NCBI RefSeq assembly: GCF_022458865.1
Contig: NZ_JAJNMU010000028.1
Location: 1 to 64,000 of the forward strand
DNA from: Paenibacillus periandrae
GTDB taxonomy: Bacteria > Bacillota > Bacilli > Paenibacillales > NBRC-103111
Reading direction: 5' to 3'
DNA length: 64,000 bases
The first letter of the stretch is position 1, and the number at the start of each line of letters is the position of its first letter. A model generated the notes under the pieces. That model did not search any database. It was given only the letters and a program-made list of their open reading frames with translations, and had not been told where the DNA came from. Made by a program: the position numbers and the translations under genes. Positions 18,437 through 27,999 of this stretch are shown here, piece by piece.

Positions 18437-19954
18437 TTATTTTTTAGATTTCTTCCATTCGTCGAGCTGCTTCTGTGCTTCGATAATCACTTTATCACTG
18501 CCCGCTTTTTTCAGCTTTTCAAGAAATTCTCCCAGCTTACCGGTATCAACCGTTCCCGTACTGAGGCCAGGTGTATATTCATCAACAACCGCATTTATGT
18601 TGGCAATCTCCGCAGACACGGGGTCCGCTTTAAATTTAAAGCCCATAATTGGCGAGGGTTTGGCCGATTCGTTTTCTTTTTTGGTCATTTCAGCAATTTT
18701 CGGATCTCTTCCTTCTAATGGAAGTCCGTTGAACACATTGCCAAACACCCAATCCGCGGCCATATAGCCGGCGTCTTTATTCAGCTTAATGGTGCCGTCG
18801 GCATTTTTCGTATAATGCTTACCCTCAATTCCGAAGGATAACAGGTTAAACAGCTCTTTATCCGTGTTGACCAAATTCAAAAACATCATGGCACGCTCCG
18901 GATTTTTGGAAGTTCGGCTAATAGCTTGCATTGTAGTAATGATCGTGTTTGTGCCTGAGTACACATCTGTAAATGGAATATATACGTAGTCCACCCCGCC
19001 AGTTTGCGCTTTTTTCTCCTGCTCGCCACCCGGCTTCAATACATTATGGAAGCCTACCGCTTCCTTACCTATTTTGGAGTAATCGTTTGCATTTTTAAGC
19101 GTAGCGGCATCCTGGTTTATATAGCCCTTTTGAAACCATGAGCGCATAAGCTCCAAATAATTCTTATATTCAGGTGTTTCGTACATGTTAATAATTTTGT
19201 CCGGGTTGCTCAGGTTGATAGCGGCAATGTTGTTAATAACAGTTTCCATATTATTCGTCCGCATCATATTGCCGTATTTGCCTCTGCGGTCCATCATAAA
19301 CGGTATGAGATCTTTTTCATTTTCCTTAATTTTGGCGAGCAAAGGCTCGACGTCTTCCAGTTTGGTAAACTGTGAAGCATTCATTCCGTACTTTTCCAAA
19401 AGCTTCTTTTGCGGAATCAAGCCTTCACGGTTGGTTACTGTTTGATAATTGGGCAATCCGTATATTTTACCTTCAATTTTGGTTGCGTCCCACACGAACG
19501 AAGGCATGCTTTTTTTCACTTCTGGTGCGTACTTATCGATTAAAGCATCCAACTCGATGAACGCGCCTTTGCTTTGATTTTGAACGTAATCAAAGTTCCA
19601 GTTCGAGGTCCACAAAATATCAAAAATCTCTCCCGAAGCAACAATCGTATTCATTTTTTGATTGTAATCGCCGGAGGCCACCGCGTTCAGCTTCACCGTA
19701 GCGTTAATCTTTGACTTCGTGATTTTGTTGACTGATTCCTCAACGGATTTAAGATCAGCAGGAATACCTAGGGTAGCCGGGTAATACCACGATATTTCTA
19801 CCTGCTTCAAATCGCTCGACGCAGAGCCTGCGGCCCCAGCTGTTTTGGATTCTGCGGGGACAGGCGTACTTCCACTGCAAGCGGATACAACCATCGATAA
19901 ACCAAGAGCAAGCGCCATAGATTTCATTCCATAATGACGAACTGTTTTTGTCAT
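18437..19954 (-). CDS. ABC sugar transporter solute-binding lipoprotein (DUF3502 type)
   Basis: A 505-residue lipoprotein that captures an oligosaccharide outside the membrane and hands it to the two permeases encoded just upstream. The signal ends in the lipobox VVSAC near residue 26, followed by a low-complexity Ser/Ala linker. The family-1 fold and the C-terminal block (about 380-505, ending in DKVIIEAQKQLDEWKKSKK) match the LipO/DUF3502 group found with LplB/LplC-like permeases in Paenibacillus. It is the third gene of the transporter operon, 60 bp after the second permease. Confidence 0.92.
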   Translation of the reverse strand: MTKTVRHYGMKSMALALGLSMVVSACSGSTPVPAESKTAGAAGSASSDLKQVEISWYYPATLGIPADLKSVEESVNKITKSKINATVKLNAVASGDYNQKMNTIVASGEIFDILWTSNWNFDYVQNQSKGAFIELDALIDKYAPEVKKSMPSFVWDATKIEGKIYGLPNYQTVTNREGLIPQKKLLEKYGMNASQFTKLEDVEPLLAKIKENEKDLIPFMMDRRGKYGNMMRTNNMETVINNIAAINLSNPDKIINMYETPEYKNYLELMRSWFQKGYINQDAATLKNANDYSKIGKEAVGFHNVLKPGGEQEKKAQTGGVDYVYIPFTDVYSGTNTIITTMQAISRTSKNPERAMMFLNLVNTDKELFNLLSFGIEGKHYTKNADGTIKLNKDAGYMAADWVFGNVFNGLPLEGRDPKIAEMTKKENESAKPSPIMGFKFKADPVSAEIANINAVVDEYTPGLSTGTVDTGKLGEFLEKLKKAGSDKVIIEAQKQLDEWKKSKK

Positions 19955-20014
19955 ACATAAACCTCCCTGATTGTTTATTCACACTGGATCTATTAGATAT
20001 CTTCGAGACTTGGG

Positions 20015-20914
20015 CTAGCTTTTTACAGACCCAACCGTCAACCCGGCAACGAAATAACGCTGAAAAAAAGGGAAAACAAACATCATCGGACCGGCTGCCA
20101 GCACAGCCATCGCCATTCTGGCGGAAAGACTTGGAAATTGGGTTAAATCAATCTGTACATTGACCATATCGATGTTGTTGGTCATAAATTCTATGGTGTT
20201 CATGATTCGATACAGCAGCAGCTGCAGCGGCACCAAATTCTGATTATCGATAAACAGCAGGCCCAGCCACCAATCGTTCCAATAAGCGAAAGCGATGAAC
20301 AGACCGACGGTTGCCAAGGCAGGAGTCGATAGCGGCAGTACAATTCGGAAAAAGATCCGGTATTCACTGGCACCGTCCATTTTGGCGGATTCAAATATTT
20401 CTGAAGGCAATTTCTCCAAAAAGCCCTTCAGGATCAAAACATTAAAGGGACTCAGCAGGTAAGGGATGATCAGCGCCCATATGCTGTCTTTCAGATGAAG
20501 ATATTGCGTAACGAGTATATAAAAGGGTACTAAACCACCGCTAAATAGCATTGTAAAAAAAACATACAACGTTGTGATCCGCGCATATTTGTAATCTTTG
20601 CGAGAGATCGAGAAGGCGATCATAGCAGTGAACAACAAGCTCAGAACTAAACCGGTCACGGTCACAAATATCGTGACGCCATATGCCTTGAGCAGCTGTG
20701 CCGGACTGTTCAGAATCAATTGGTAGGCTGTAAAGCTGAATGTCTCGGGGAGCAGCCTGTATCCATTTAACAACAGATTCTTCTCTTCTGATAGTGAGAT
20801 CGAGATAACCAGCAGCAGTGGCATGACCATCACAACGGTAAGAAGCACAAACAACAGATTAATTGTAATTTTGGCGGCATACGACGGGCCGGATGCTGTA
20901 GGATTACTTGACAT
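20015..20914 (-). CDS. Sugar ABC transporter permease, LplC/YtcP type
   Basis: A 299-residue integral membrane protein with six predicted helices, the first at about residues 15-37. The cytoplasmic coupling loop ESAKMDGASEYRIFFRIVLPLS (the EAA motif, near residue 180) docks the ATPase. The C-terminal FFQRYFVAGLTVGSVK signature is typical of the MalG-like subunit of CUT1 importers. It is 14 bp after its partner permease. No ATPase gene is present, so a shared MsmX-like ATPase elsewhere is inferred. Confidence 0.93.
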   Translation of the reverse strand: MSSNPTASGPSYAAKITINLLFVLLTVVMVMPLLLVISISLSEEKNLLLNGYRLLPETFSFTAYQLILNSPAQLLKAYGVTIFVTVTGLVLSLLFTAMIAFSISRKDYKYARITTLYVFFTMLFSGGLVPFYILVTQYLHLKDSIWALIIPYLLSPFNVLILKGFLEKLPSEIFESAKMDGASEYRIFFRIVLPLSTPALATVGLFIAFAYWNDWWLGLLFIDNQNLVPLQLLLYRIMNTIEFMTNNIDMVNVQIDLTQFPSLSARMAMAVLAAGPMMFVFPFFQRYFVAGLTVGSVKS

Positions 20915-20928
20915 TTACGGCCTCCTTT

Positions 20929-21912
20929 CTACCAAAGCGCATTCTCGGAATTGATTTTTTTGATGATATAGTTGGTGGAAAGAACCAGGATCAAACCTAC
21001 AACCGACTGGTACAATCCAATGGCCGAGGACATGCCCAAATCGCCGACAACTCTTAATGAGCGGTAAACATAGGTATCGATAACATCCGTCGTCGAATAT
21101 AAAAAGCTAGTATCATTGGGAACAAAGTAGAATAAACCGAAATCCGCTCTAAAAACACTGCCCATCGCGACAATAAATAGGATGATAATCAGTGGCGTTA
21201 ATAGTGGAACCGTAATCCGTCGAATCATTTGCAGCTTGGAAGCGCCGTCAATTTTAGCCGCTTCATAATAGCTTGGATCAATACCGATAATTCCCGCATA
21301 ATAAATTAGGCTGGAAAAGCCTACAGATTTCCACAGGTGCACCAGAATTAAAATATAGGGCCAATACTCCTTTTCCTGATACCAGTTTACAGGGGATAAT
21401 CCGGCGTGCTCCAGCATTTTATTCAAAAATCCGCTGTTATTGTCCAAAAAACCAAGCGTTACATAGCTAACTACAACCCAAGATAAGAAATAAGGCAGAA
21501 ACAATGCCGTTTGATGAACCTTCAGCCAGCGCCGACTCAGCTCATTCATTAAGATGGCCAGGCCCACAGCTATAATCGTCGTAAGTATGATAAAGCTCAT
21601 ATTGTACAAAATCGTATTGCGAGTGATTCGGTAAGCGTTCTCGGAAGTAAAAAAGAATTCAAAATTTTTCAGGCCTACCCATTCACTTCCCCATAAACCT
21701 TTTGCATAATTGAATTTTTTAAAAGCGATAACAAGTCCTATTAACGGAAGATACGAAAAAATGAATTTGAATACTAGTGCTGGAAGCGACAATATAAAGA
21801 GCTCTCTGTTTTTTGCAAACAGCTTCCACTCACGCTTCAGCCTCTCCCCTGCTCCTGTCTTCTTCACCGTCAGGAAGGCTGCTGCATCGGCTGAACCGGT
21901 ATGCTGTTTCAT
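20929..21912 (-). CDS. Sugar ABC transporter permease, LplB/YteP type
   Basis: A 327-residue permease with a cytoplasmic N-terminus (about 35 residues), six membrane helices and the EAA loop EAAKIDGASKLQMIRRITVPLL near residue 220. The segment YLPLIGLVIAFKKFNYAKG near 53 is typical of LplB-like MalF-type subunits. First gene of the cluster 1 transport-and-degradation operon, with AAGGGGGAAA as ribosome-binding site. The 216 bp upstream separates it from the terminator of the regulator gene and should hold its promoter. Confidence 0.93.
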   Translation of the reverse strand: MKQHTGSADAAAFLTVKKTGAGERLKREWKLFAKNRELFILSLPALVFKFIFSYLPLIGLVIAFKKFNYAKGLWGSEWVGLKNFEFFFTSENAYRITRNTILYNMSFIILTTIIAVGLAILMNELSRRWLKVHQTALFLPYFLSWVVVSYVTLGFLDNNSGFLNKMLEHAGLSPVNWYQEKEYWPYILILVHLWKSVGFSSLIYYAGIIGIDPSYYEAAKIDGASKLQMIRRITVPLLTPLIIILFIVAMGSVFRADFGLFYFVPNDTSFLYSTTDVIDTYVYRSLRVVGDLGMSSAIGLYQSVVGLILVLSTNYIIKKINSENALW

Positions 21913-22128
21913 AGCTGGTTTCCCCCTTCAATTAAGATGTGCCTGTTTCATCCGCTGCTCGCTGTGCAGTTTGTTGATTAGCAGCGCTATGCCCTTTATT
22001 ATGCTGATTTGCGGCTTGCCTGGATACTGTTTCTATTTGCGTTTCCTGCACATTACGACTGTATAATTCGTACTTTCCTTTATATTTTGACTGTTCCTCT
22101 GTACAGAAACGCTAAAATCCGTTTCCAT

Positions 22129-22156
22129 TAAAAAAAAACGCCCGGCATGCCGGACG
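22129..22156 (-). terminator. Terminator after the YesS-like regulator gene
   Basis: On the minus strand CGTCCGG-CATG-CCGGGCG forms a 7-bp stem followed by a run of nine T. It separates the regulator from the cluster 1 transporter operon, which therefore needs its own promoter in 21913-22128. Confidence 0.85.
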
Positions 22157-22178
22157 AATCAGATGTTTACTTCTATTC

Positions 22179-24533
22179 TTACTTTTCGTTGGCTTTTTTT
22201 AATCGGTACTCCCTCGGCGTAGAGCCTGTCTTCTTTTTGAAATGCTTGAAGAAATGGCTTTCATTAGAAAAACCGACCTGCTTCATAACGGCAGCAATGC
22301 TTTGCTCTCCTTCTTGTTCCAATTGCTCCAGCGCTCTACTTAGCCTTACCTCGATAATGGTATCCGCAATTGAGATGCCTTCGCTGGACCTGAAAAACCT
22401 GCCAAGATATGATGGAGACATCCGAAGCGCTGACGCAACGAACTGCAGACTCAGATTTTCATCTGCATAATTCGTTTCGATGATTTCCTTAACAGCCTCA
22501 ATCAAGTATTCGTTTTTGCTTTCTTTAGCCGTATGAAGCTGCTTGTCCACCTCTTCAAGCAGATCAAACACAAGCTGTCTGACCTCGTTTAACGTCTCCT
22601 GCTCAAGCACTTTTTGATTAAATGCTTTCACTTCGATTACCATCGTTGACAATATGTTTGCGCTGATCTCTCTGACGGTCCGGTGTATAATCATCAAAAG
22701 CTGCAAAATCGCAAAATCAATAATTTCCGGGTCTAAGCCGGATACATAAGAAAATACGGTATCGAGCTGCACCTTTCTATCTACAGGGTCGTTGGAACGA
22801 ATTGCACCGGCCAGCCTTTTCTCCAGCTCATACGGAATTTCATAATCTTTGCCGTTGATGTGGTTGCGGGCCAGCTCTGGTGTTATCACGGACATTTTCC
22901 CGTAAATGGTTCTGTACAGCGTCTGTGCAAGCGCTTGCTCATAATGAGTCGAGGTTTCCCGGTAATCATCGAACGGTCGGCTGATTGAGGCTGTCAAGGA
23001 CAGGCTGTAATAGCTGTCCAATGTTTTTTGCGCAAAGGCTATCAGTCGTGTCAGCTCCCCATAAAGCGCTGCTCGCTGGTTTTTTGTAATTGCCACCATC
23101 ACTGCCGTATGATCCTGCTTCATATCGATCGGTTGATTTGGAAAATGCTCTCGTAATACCTCGCTCGTAATATTCGTAACCGCAAACCGACAAAGCCTTT
23201 GCTCCGATTCGCTCCGCTCTTCCTTGAAATGGATAAAATCATCGATCTTCAACACAACAACCAGATAATGTACGGAATCGGCTTCTTGAATACCTGGTAA
23301 CGGCAAATATTCCTCGGCTTCTTTTGCCGTAATAGCCGCGCTATCGGTTATCAGACGTCTCCAGCGGTAATTGTGCAGGATGCTATGGTTGCTGCTCTGC
23401 TCTGTTTGCAGCTTTTGGATATTCGTTGCAATATTCTCATATACCGATGACATGAGGCTTAGCTCGTCCTTGTCATCCAGCTGCGCATCAAGCTGTGAAG
23501 CCGGATTGGTACGAATTTGCTTCATTAGACGTCCGAGAGGACGGTAAAGTCGCACCGTCGCAAGCGCTGAAGCTGCGAAGGCCAGCAGCAGAAAGACACC
23601 CAGAATAACCACAATGAAGGTGTATAGACTATTGATTTTGCTAAAAATATGATCATACGGCTGCACGCTGACTATATTCCAGCCGTTTGCTTTCGATTTT
23701 AAATAGGTTACGATTTTTTTAGACTCGCCTTCGCCCAGCATAAAATAACCTGTCGAATCGGTGGCAGATTGAATGCTTTCGGTCATTTCCTTACGGATTT
23801 CATCGGTTAAAGGAGCCTCATTGGCAGGGCTGAAATAATTGCCATTCGCATCGAGAATAAACAGATCTCCTAATGAATTTTCACCCAGCTCGTTCAACCT
23901 TCTGATGTTGTCATAAAACCAATCCCCTTTGATCGCAAGCATAAGTACGCTCTCCTGCGGGGTATAGTCTCCAAGCTTGTTGTACGTCATATAGGCAAAC
24001 AGCTTTTGTTTATCCTCGGCATTTCCGTTCATGATCGGCAGAAGTGTGAATTTAGGAAGCTGGCTAGAGCGGACGATATACGGCTTCAGCAAATTGCCAG
24101 TGCTGCGGTTATCAGGCTCAAGACAGGAAACCATCGAGGCCAGCCCAGTCGTATAGTAACACCCGTTGAATGCATTATATATCCATATCGAATGAATAAA
24201 TGGATTAGAACTCACAAATATATCCAATTTGTAAAGTTTATTGTAAAGCTCAAATACTTCGATTTCCCGCGTATTCATCAGTGCGGTTACATCCCGGTCG
24301 TTGAATGCTGTAGTTGCCAAACTGCGCAGGGTCTCATTCAAATTATCGATATTATAATTAATTTGATTCAATACTTTGCGGTTCGCTTCCTGCTGGAGCT
24401 CTAAGGCCATGTTTTTGGAATAGGTATACAGCACGGATGAAAATATGAGCAGAAACAACGCCAGCAGCAAGGTTACTGTAAACAAAATACGAATAAAATA
24501 CGTGCGGGAACGGAATATGCTCGTTAACCCCAT
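22179..24533 (-). CDS. Membrane-anchored AraC-family regulator, YesS/YtdP-like
   Basis: A 784-residue one-component sensor-regulator. A membrane helix at about residues 12-34 is followed by an extracytoplasmic sensing domain (about 35-295) and a second helix (about 297-320, LYTFIVVILGVFLLLAFAAS). A cytoplasmic linker leads to two helix-turn-helix motifs at about 685-784 (LSLQFVASALRMSPSYLGRFF and IAAVMKQVGFSNESHFFKHF). This layout matches YesS-like regulators that read a glycan signal outside and control the adjacent importer operon. It is transcribed alone, just upstream of the cluster 1 operon, and is its likely activator. Confidence 0.9.
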   Translation of the reverse strand: MGLTSIFRSRTYFIRILFTVTLLLALFLLIFSSVLYTYSKNMALELQQEANRKVLNQINYNIDNLNETLRSLATTAFNDRDVTALMNTREIEVFELYNKLYKLDIFVSSNPFIHSIWIYNAFNGCYYTTGLASMVSCLEPDNRSTGNLLKPYIVRSSQLPKFTLLPIMNGNAEDKQKLFAYMTYNKLGDYTPQESVLMLAIKGDWFYDNIRRLNELGENSLGDLFILDANGNYFSPANEAPLTDEIRKEMTESIQSATDSTGYFMLGEGESKKIVTYLKSKANGWNIVSVQPYDHIFSKINSLYTFIVVILGVFLLLAFAASALATVRLYRPLGRLMKQIRTNPASQLDAQLDDKDELSLMSSVYENIATNIQKLQTEQSSNHSILHNYRWRRLITDSAAITAKEAEEYLPLPGIQEADSVHYLVVVLKIDDFIHFKEERSESEQRLCRFAVTNITSEVLREHFPNQPIDMKQDHTAVMVAITKNQRAALYGELTRLIAFAQKTLDSYYSLSLTASISRPFDDYRETSTHYEQALAQTLYRTIYGKMSVITPELARNHINGKDYEIPYELEKRLAGAIRSNDPVDRKVQLDTVFSYVSGLDPEIIDFAILQLLMIIHRTVREISANILSTMVIEVKAFNQKVLEQETLNEVRQLVFDLLEEVDKQLHTAKESKNEYLIEAVKEIIETNYADENLSLQFVASALRMSPSYLGRFFRSSEGISIADTIIEVRLSRALEQLEQEGEQSIAAVMKQVGFSNESHFFKHFKKKTGSTPREYRLKKANEK

Positions 24534-24640
24534 ATATGCTGCCTCCTTGATTTGTTAGCTATTACAATGTACCGTCACAGGTGTGTTACGCCAGATGGCA
24601 TCCTAATTCTACCATTATTTATACTATATATACTGAACAT

Positions 24641-24671
24641 AAAAAAGGTCAACCATATTAAATGGTTAACC
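24641..24671 (-). terminator. Terminator at the end of cluster 2
   Basis: On the minus strand GGTTAACCAT-TTAAT-ATGGTTGACC forms a 10-bp stem with one T-G pair, followed by TTTTTT. It lies 15 bases after the stop codon of the kinase remnant. Confidence 0.85.
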
Positions 24672-24685
24672 AGGCTTGAATGGAT

Positions 24686-24850
24686 TTAATTATCGCTTCC
24701 ATGCCTTACCTTCTCGAAGAAATATTCGCCGCCAACCTGGCCTCCTTTAAGCACCAGCTCCAATCCATCAAACTGCGGATCATGGGAATAAGCCATGCAT
24801 AACGGAGCTCCCGGATCCAGCAATGCCTTGCATGCCAGTGCGTACAGACA
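24686..24850 (-). pseudogene. 3' remnant of a DUF1537 sugar-acid kinase gene
   Basis: This stretch encodes only the last 50 or so residues of a DUF1537-family kinase (YALACKALLDPGAPL..., then SHDPQFDGLELVLKGGQVGG, then FFEKVRHGSDN and a stop). The same tail is found at the end of the intact kinase gene at 36386-37858, at roughly 90 percent nucleotide identity by eye. Homology stops abruptly at about 24848, next to the SIS gene's stop codon, and no start codon belongs to it. It therefore looks like the scar of a deletion or recombination that removed most of a second kinase gene from cluster 2. Confidence 0.88.
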
Positions 24851-24858
24851 CGACCAGC

Positions 24859-25929
24859 TTAGCTGTTGAACCTGGCTCTAAACTCGTTTAATGCATCGCC
24901 TTGCGACGGATGAATCCCGCGTATAAATGCGAGATACAGCGTGACATGATCGATCAGATAAACTAGCGAGCACATCCGCGCCAAGCGGCTCTCACCCACG
25001 GAAGTGATGACGCGCACAGCACCCGCCCGTGAGGCCAGCACTTCCCGGGTCGCCCGCAGCCTTCTTCCCATAGGCTCTGTATCCTCCCGATCATGGATCA
25101 GGGTAAAATGGAACTGCCGCAGCATCGCGCTGTCCGCATCCCAGCCGTTAGCTTCATCATGATGAAGCCCCGACATCGCGTTGCTGAAAGCCATCACCTT
25201 GCTGACCTCGGCCAATTGGTTCTTGAAGCGCACCGCAGAAGCATCCGTAAACGGCAGCGTGCCATATACTACAGGAATCAGCCCATCCATTTCAGTGGCA
25301 ATCTGCTTGGCTTCATTGTCGGCCAGTACGGCCTGCGGCGCATAGGCTGGCGTCAATTGCTCGATCAATCGGATCGTTTCGGCAATCCCCTGATCGGGAT
25401 CGGCAATCAGCCCCAGCCTATGCAGAATAACAAGTATTGGAACAAGAACATGGCTGGTGGAGATCATTCGTGGCTGCCTGCCCGCGGGCAGCTGGAACAG
25501 CAAATGTCCATTCTGCTCGGCAAGCTCCCTCGCCTTCCCGCCTGCAGTCAGTACAATAATCGTCGCCCCGGTTGTGATCGCATGTCGGTAGGCGCTGACA
25601 ACCTCCTCCGAACCGCCGGAATAGTTGACGATGAAGACAATTGAATCGGAATCAACATAAGCAGGCATTGAATACGCTTGTGAAAGAATAATTGGAACCT
25701 TGATTTCATCGAACAGCAGCGACTTCAGCTGAACGAGACTGGCTACTGGCCCGCCGCCGACACTGCACATCACGATTTCATCTACCTTGCCGGACAGCGC
25801 CTTGACTTCAAGTGCCTTGGCCTGGGCATACCCATCTGCCATCCAGCTGGAATATTGGGCTGTTGCCTCGAATAATTGGGTCTTATCAAGCTGAAGCAGG
25901 GTATCGGATTGATCCAAATTGATTTTCAT
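24859..25929 (-). CDS. SIS-domain sugar isomerase, bifunctional PGI/PMI-like
   Basis: A 356-residue protein with tandem SIS folds: sugar-phosphate binding motif NYSGGSEEV at residues 102-110, the loop SVGGGP near 56, and a C-terminal domain with SGLHHDEANGWD near 248 and a final helix with HPSQGDALNEFRARF. This is the pattern of the bifunctional phosphoglucose/phosphomannose isomerase family. The real substrate here may be another phosphosugar. It overlaps the preceding gene by 4 bp (ATGA), so the two are co-translated. Its 3' end abuts the kinase remnant. Confidence 0.85.
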   Translation of the reverse strand: MKINLDQSDTLLQLDKTQLFEATAQYSSWMADGYAQAKALEVKALSGKVDEIVMCSVGGGPVASLVQLKSLLFDEIKVPIILSQAYSMPAYVDSDSIVFIVNYSGGSEEVVSAYRHAITTGATIIVLTAGGKARELAEQNGHLLFQLPAGRQPRMISTSHVLVPILVILHRLGLIADPDQGIAETIRLIEQLTPAYAPQAVLADNEAKQIATEMDGLIPVVYGTLPFTDASAVRFKNQLAEVSKVMAFSNAMSGLHHDEANGWDADSAMLRQFHFTLIHDREDTEPMGRRLRATREVLASRAGAVRVITSVGESRLARMCSLVYLIDHVTLYLAFIRGIHPSQGDALNEFRARFNS

Positions 25930-27992
25930 TCCTCGATCTCCTTTGGCGTTTCTTCAATCTTCACAACGATGGCGGCAAACTCCTGCAGCTCCGGCAGTTG
26001 AATCACTATCTTTCCGTTGGACGTGGCATAGATGGCTTCAACCTGCTCCGTTAAGCTTGTCAGCTGGCTGCAATGCCCTATATCATGCAGCGTGATCTCC
26101 AGCCTATAGACTGGAAGCGGCTCGGAATATGTCATCCCATTAAAGCCGGACAGGTTTAGCACATGCAGGATATAGGTTTGATCATCAAGCTTATTGAAGA
26201 ACACCTCCACATTGGACGGAGCGTTGGTCGTCAGCCTCCAGCGCTGGTCCAGCATATTGTCCAATATATCGAGCACAATGTGCTTATGATCGGCATAGCC
26301 ATACCTGTAGTACAGCTCCCCGGCCTGCCATGGCAGGTAAACGGCTCTGCGCAAGCTGTTCTTGCCTCCGCTGACCAGATTATCCGTACGGATCGAGGCT
26401 CCATAGCTTTTGTCAGAAATCAGATGTCCCGATGCACGCTCTGGCGGGCCGAAGGTTGAGGGGATGACAAAAGGCAGCTGCGGCAGCGTTTGCTGCCCGA
26501 ATTCAAGCTCCTGAAATGTCCCTTTCAAAAAGATCCAGTCCCGCTCCGGAAAGCTTTTAAAGAGTCCTTTATCGGCAGTTTTCAAATAAGCGGCGTCCCG
26601 TTCGTACACCTGTGCCTGCCCGGGCAATAGATCGAATACACGCTGCATAAAAGATAGATTGGCCGCTCCCTCGGTAAAGGAGCATCCCGTACTGATGAGC
26701 TGTACTCCTTCCTGATAAAGCGTCTCCAGCAGCTGCAGTCCCTCCTCGGAAAATTCGGCAATGTCGGGGATGATCACAGCCTTGTAGCCCTGCAGGCTGT
26801 CTCGTCGATTCAGCAAATTATTTTGATGTATCACATCAAACACGATATGCTGTTCCTTGAGCATCTTGAACAGGCCTGAATATTCCTTCATGCTTTTGGG
26901 TGCTGGTCCGCCCGGCTTGATCAGCGCAACATCCGCAGCGGACAGAAAGCTGCCATAATAAGCTTCATGGTCCTTATGGTATTTGAAAATTTCGGCAACG
27001 ATCGGCAGATTCTCACGGTCCGGGTAATCCTCAAACACCCCGATAATGCAAAAGTCCAGGCCCGAGCCGCTGGCGAGGCTTTCCCTTAAACAGATGCTCA
27101 TCTCATGCTTGGAAACCGCTGTGAATCTATGTACCAGATCAATCGCATTGATACAGCAGTTGCTGATCAGCTTATCCTCCCACGAATCCTCCAGCGATTT
27201 TACATTTTCCGATGCTGAATACAGCCATAACGGGTGCGGACGCCTGTTATCCGTATTCGATTCCTTGCGGACAATATCGACCTTATGCTCGTTATAGGTC
27301 GAGATCGCAATATCTTTGCCCGTGCTTGTTACCAAGTCATGGATCCGCTCCAGCATTTCCTTCGTTGTCACATCCTGGAACACTTTGTACCTGCGGAAAA
27401 CGGGATCATCCAGGCTTTGCGTTTCGGGAAGCTCCAGACCGCTCCACTCGCGGAAGCGGGTTCTGCAGTTGTCGCAGAAGCAGATGCCGTAATCATAACC
27501 GCTGTAATCACGGGTCTGATAGCCGAACATATTGAAGAAGATACCGTCCACCTCGTATTGGGAAATAACCTCGTTGATCAACTGCAGCGAGTATTCACGC
27601 TGGTAGTAGCCGTTGATACACGTATGGACGATACCGTGGTAATTGACTTCCTTGCCTGCCTTGGTACGGTAAAACCACTCCGGCCGTTTATTGAACAGGC
27701 TTTCGTGCGCTTTACTGAAATCAAACCGGGCAATGAACCTCATGTCGGCCGCATGCGCCTTGTCAATCGCTTCCTTGAGCAAATCCTTATGCTGATTGGC
27801 GGCTCTGTAATGATATTCAAGCCGGGTCGGGTAAAAGGCGACAATACCGCCTGCATTCATCATCATTACATTGGTAGATAACTTCTTCAGGTCGCTGATC
27901 AGCAGATCCACATCAAGGTTCGCATCGGTTTCACGAAGATTATTCTGGATAAGCCGCAGCTGATTGCCGGACCACCATGATGCCATGGGCAT
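25926..27992 (-). CDS. GHL6-type hypothetical glycoside hydrolase
   Basis: A 688-residue protein without a signal peptide. Its N-terminal part is a TIM-barrel-like domain (NAGGIVAFYPTRLEYHYRA near residue 47, MRFIARFDFSKAHESL near 83, EVDGIFFNMFGYQTRDY near 146) with a Cys pair (CFCDNC). That resembles the GHL6 group related to GH42 and GH29 enzymes. The middle (about 370-470) looks like a beta-galactosidase trimerisation-like alpha/beta domain and the end is a beta-sandwich. Possible acidic catalytic residues lie in the barrel but cannot be assigned. It lies between a 2-hydroxyacid dehydrogenase (7 bp gap) and an SIS isomerase (4 bp overlap). The substrate is unknown. Confidence 0.8.
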   Translation of the reverse strand: MPMASWWSGNQLRLIQNNLRETDANLDVDLLISDLKKLSTNVMMMNAGGIVAFYPTRLEYHYRAANQHKDLLKEAIDKAHAADMRFIARFDFSKAHESLFNKRPEWFYRTKAGKEVNYHGIVHTCINGYYQREYSLQLINEVISQYEVDGIFFNMFGYQTRDYSGYDYGICFCDNCRTRFREWSGLELPETQSLDDPVFRRYKVFQDVTTKEMLERIHDLVTSTGKDIAISTYNEHKVDIVRKESNTDNRRPHPLWLYSASENVKSLEDSWEDKLISNCCINAIDLVHRFTAVSKHEMSICLRESLASGSGLDFCIIGVFEDYPDRENLPIVAEIFKYHKDHEAYYGSFLSAADVALIKPGGPAPKSMKEYSGLFKMLKEQHIVFDVIHQNNLLNRRDSLQGYKAVIIPDIAEFSEEGLQLLETLYQEGVQLISTGCSFTEGAANLSFMQRVFDLLPGQAQVYERDAAYLKTADKGLFKSFPERDWIFLKGTFQELEFGQQTLPQLPFVIPSTFGPPERASGHLISDKSYGASIRTDNLVSGGKNSLRRAVYLPWQAGELYYRYGYADHKHIVLDILDNMLDQRWRLTTNAPSNVEVFFNKLDDQTYILHVLNLSGFNGMTYSEPLPVYRLEITLHDIGHCSQLTSLTEQVEAIYATSNGKIVIQLPELQEFAAIVVKIEETPKEIEE

Positions 27993-27999
27993 AGCCTCC

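Noticed and set aside
21913..22128. Possible cre site near 22108-22127 upstream of cluster 1
   Set aside because: Only about 12 of 14 positions fit, with the conserved terminal CA lost; too weak to list.
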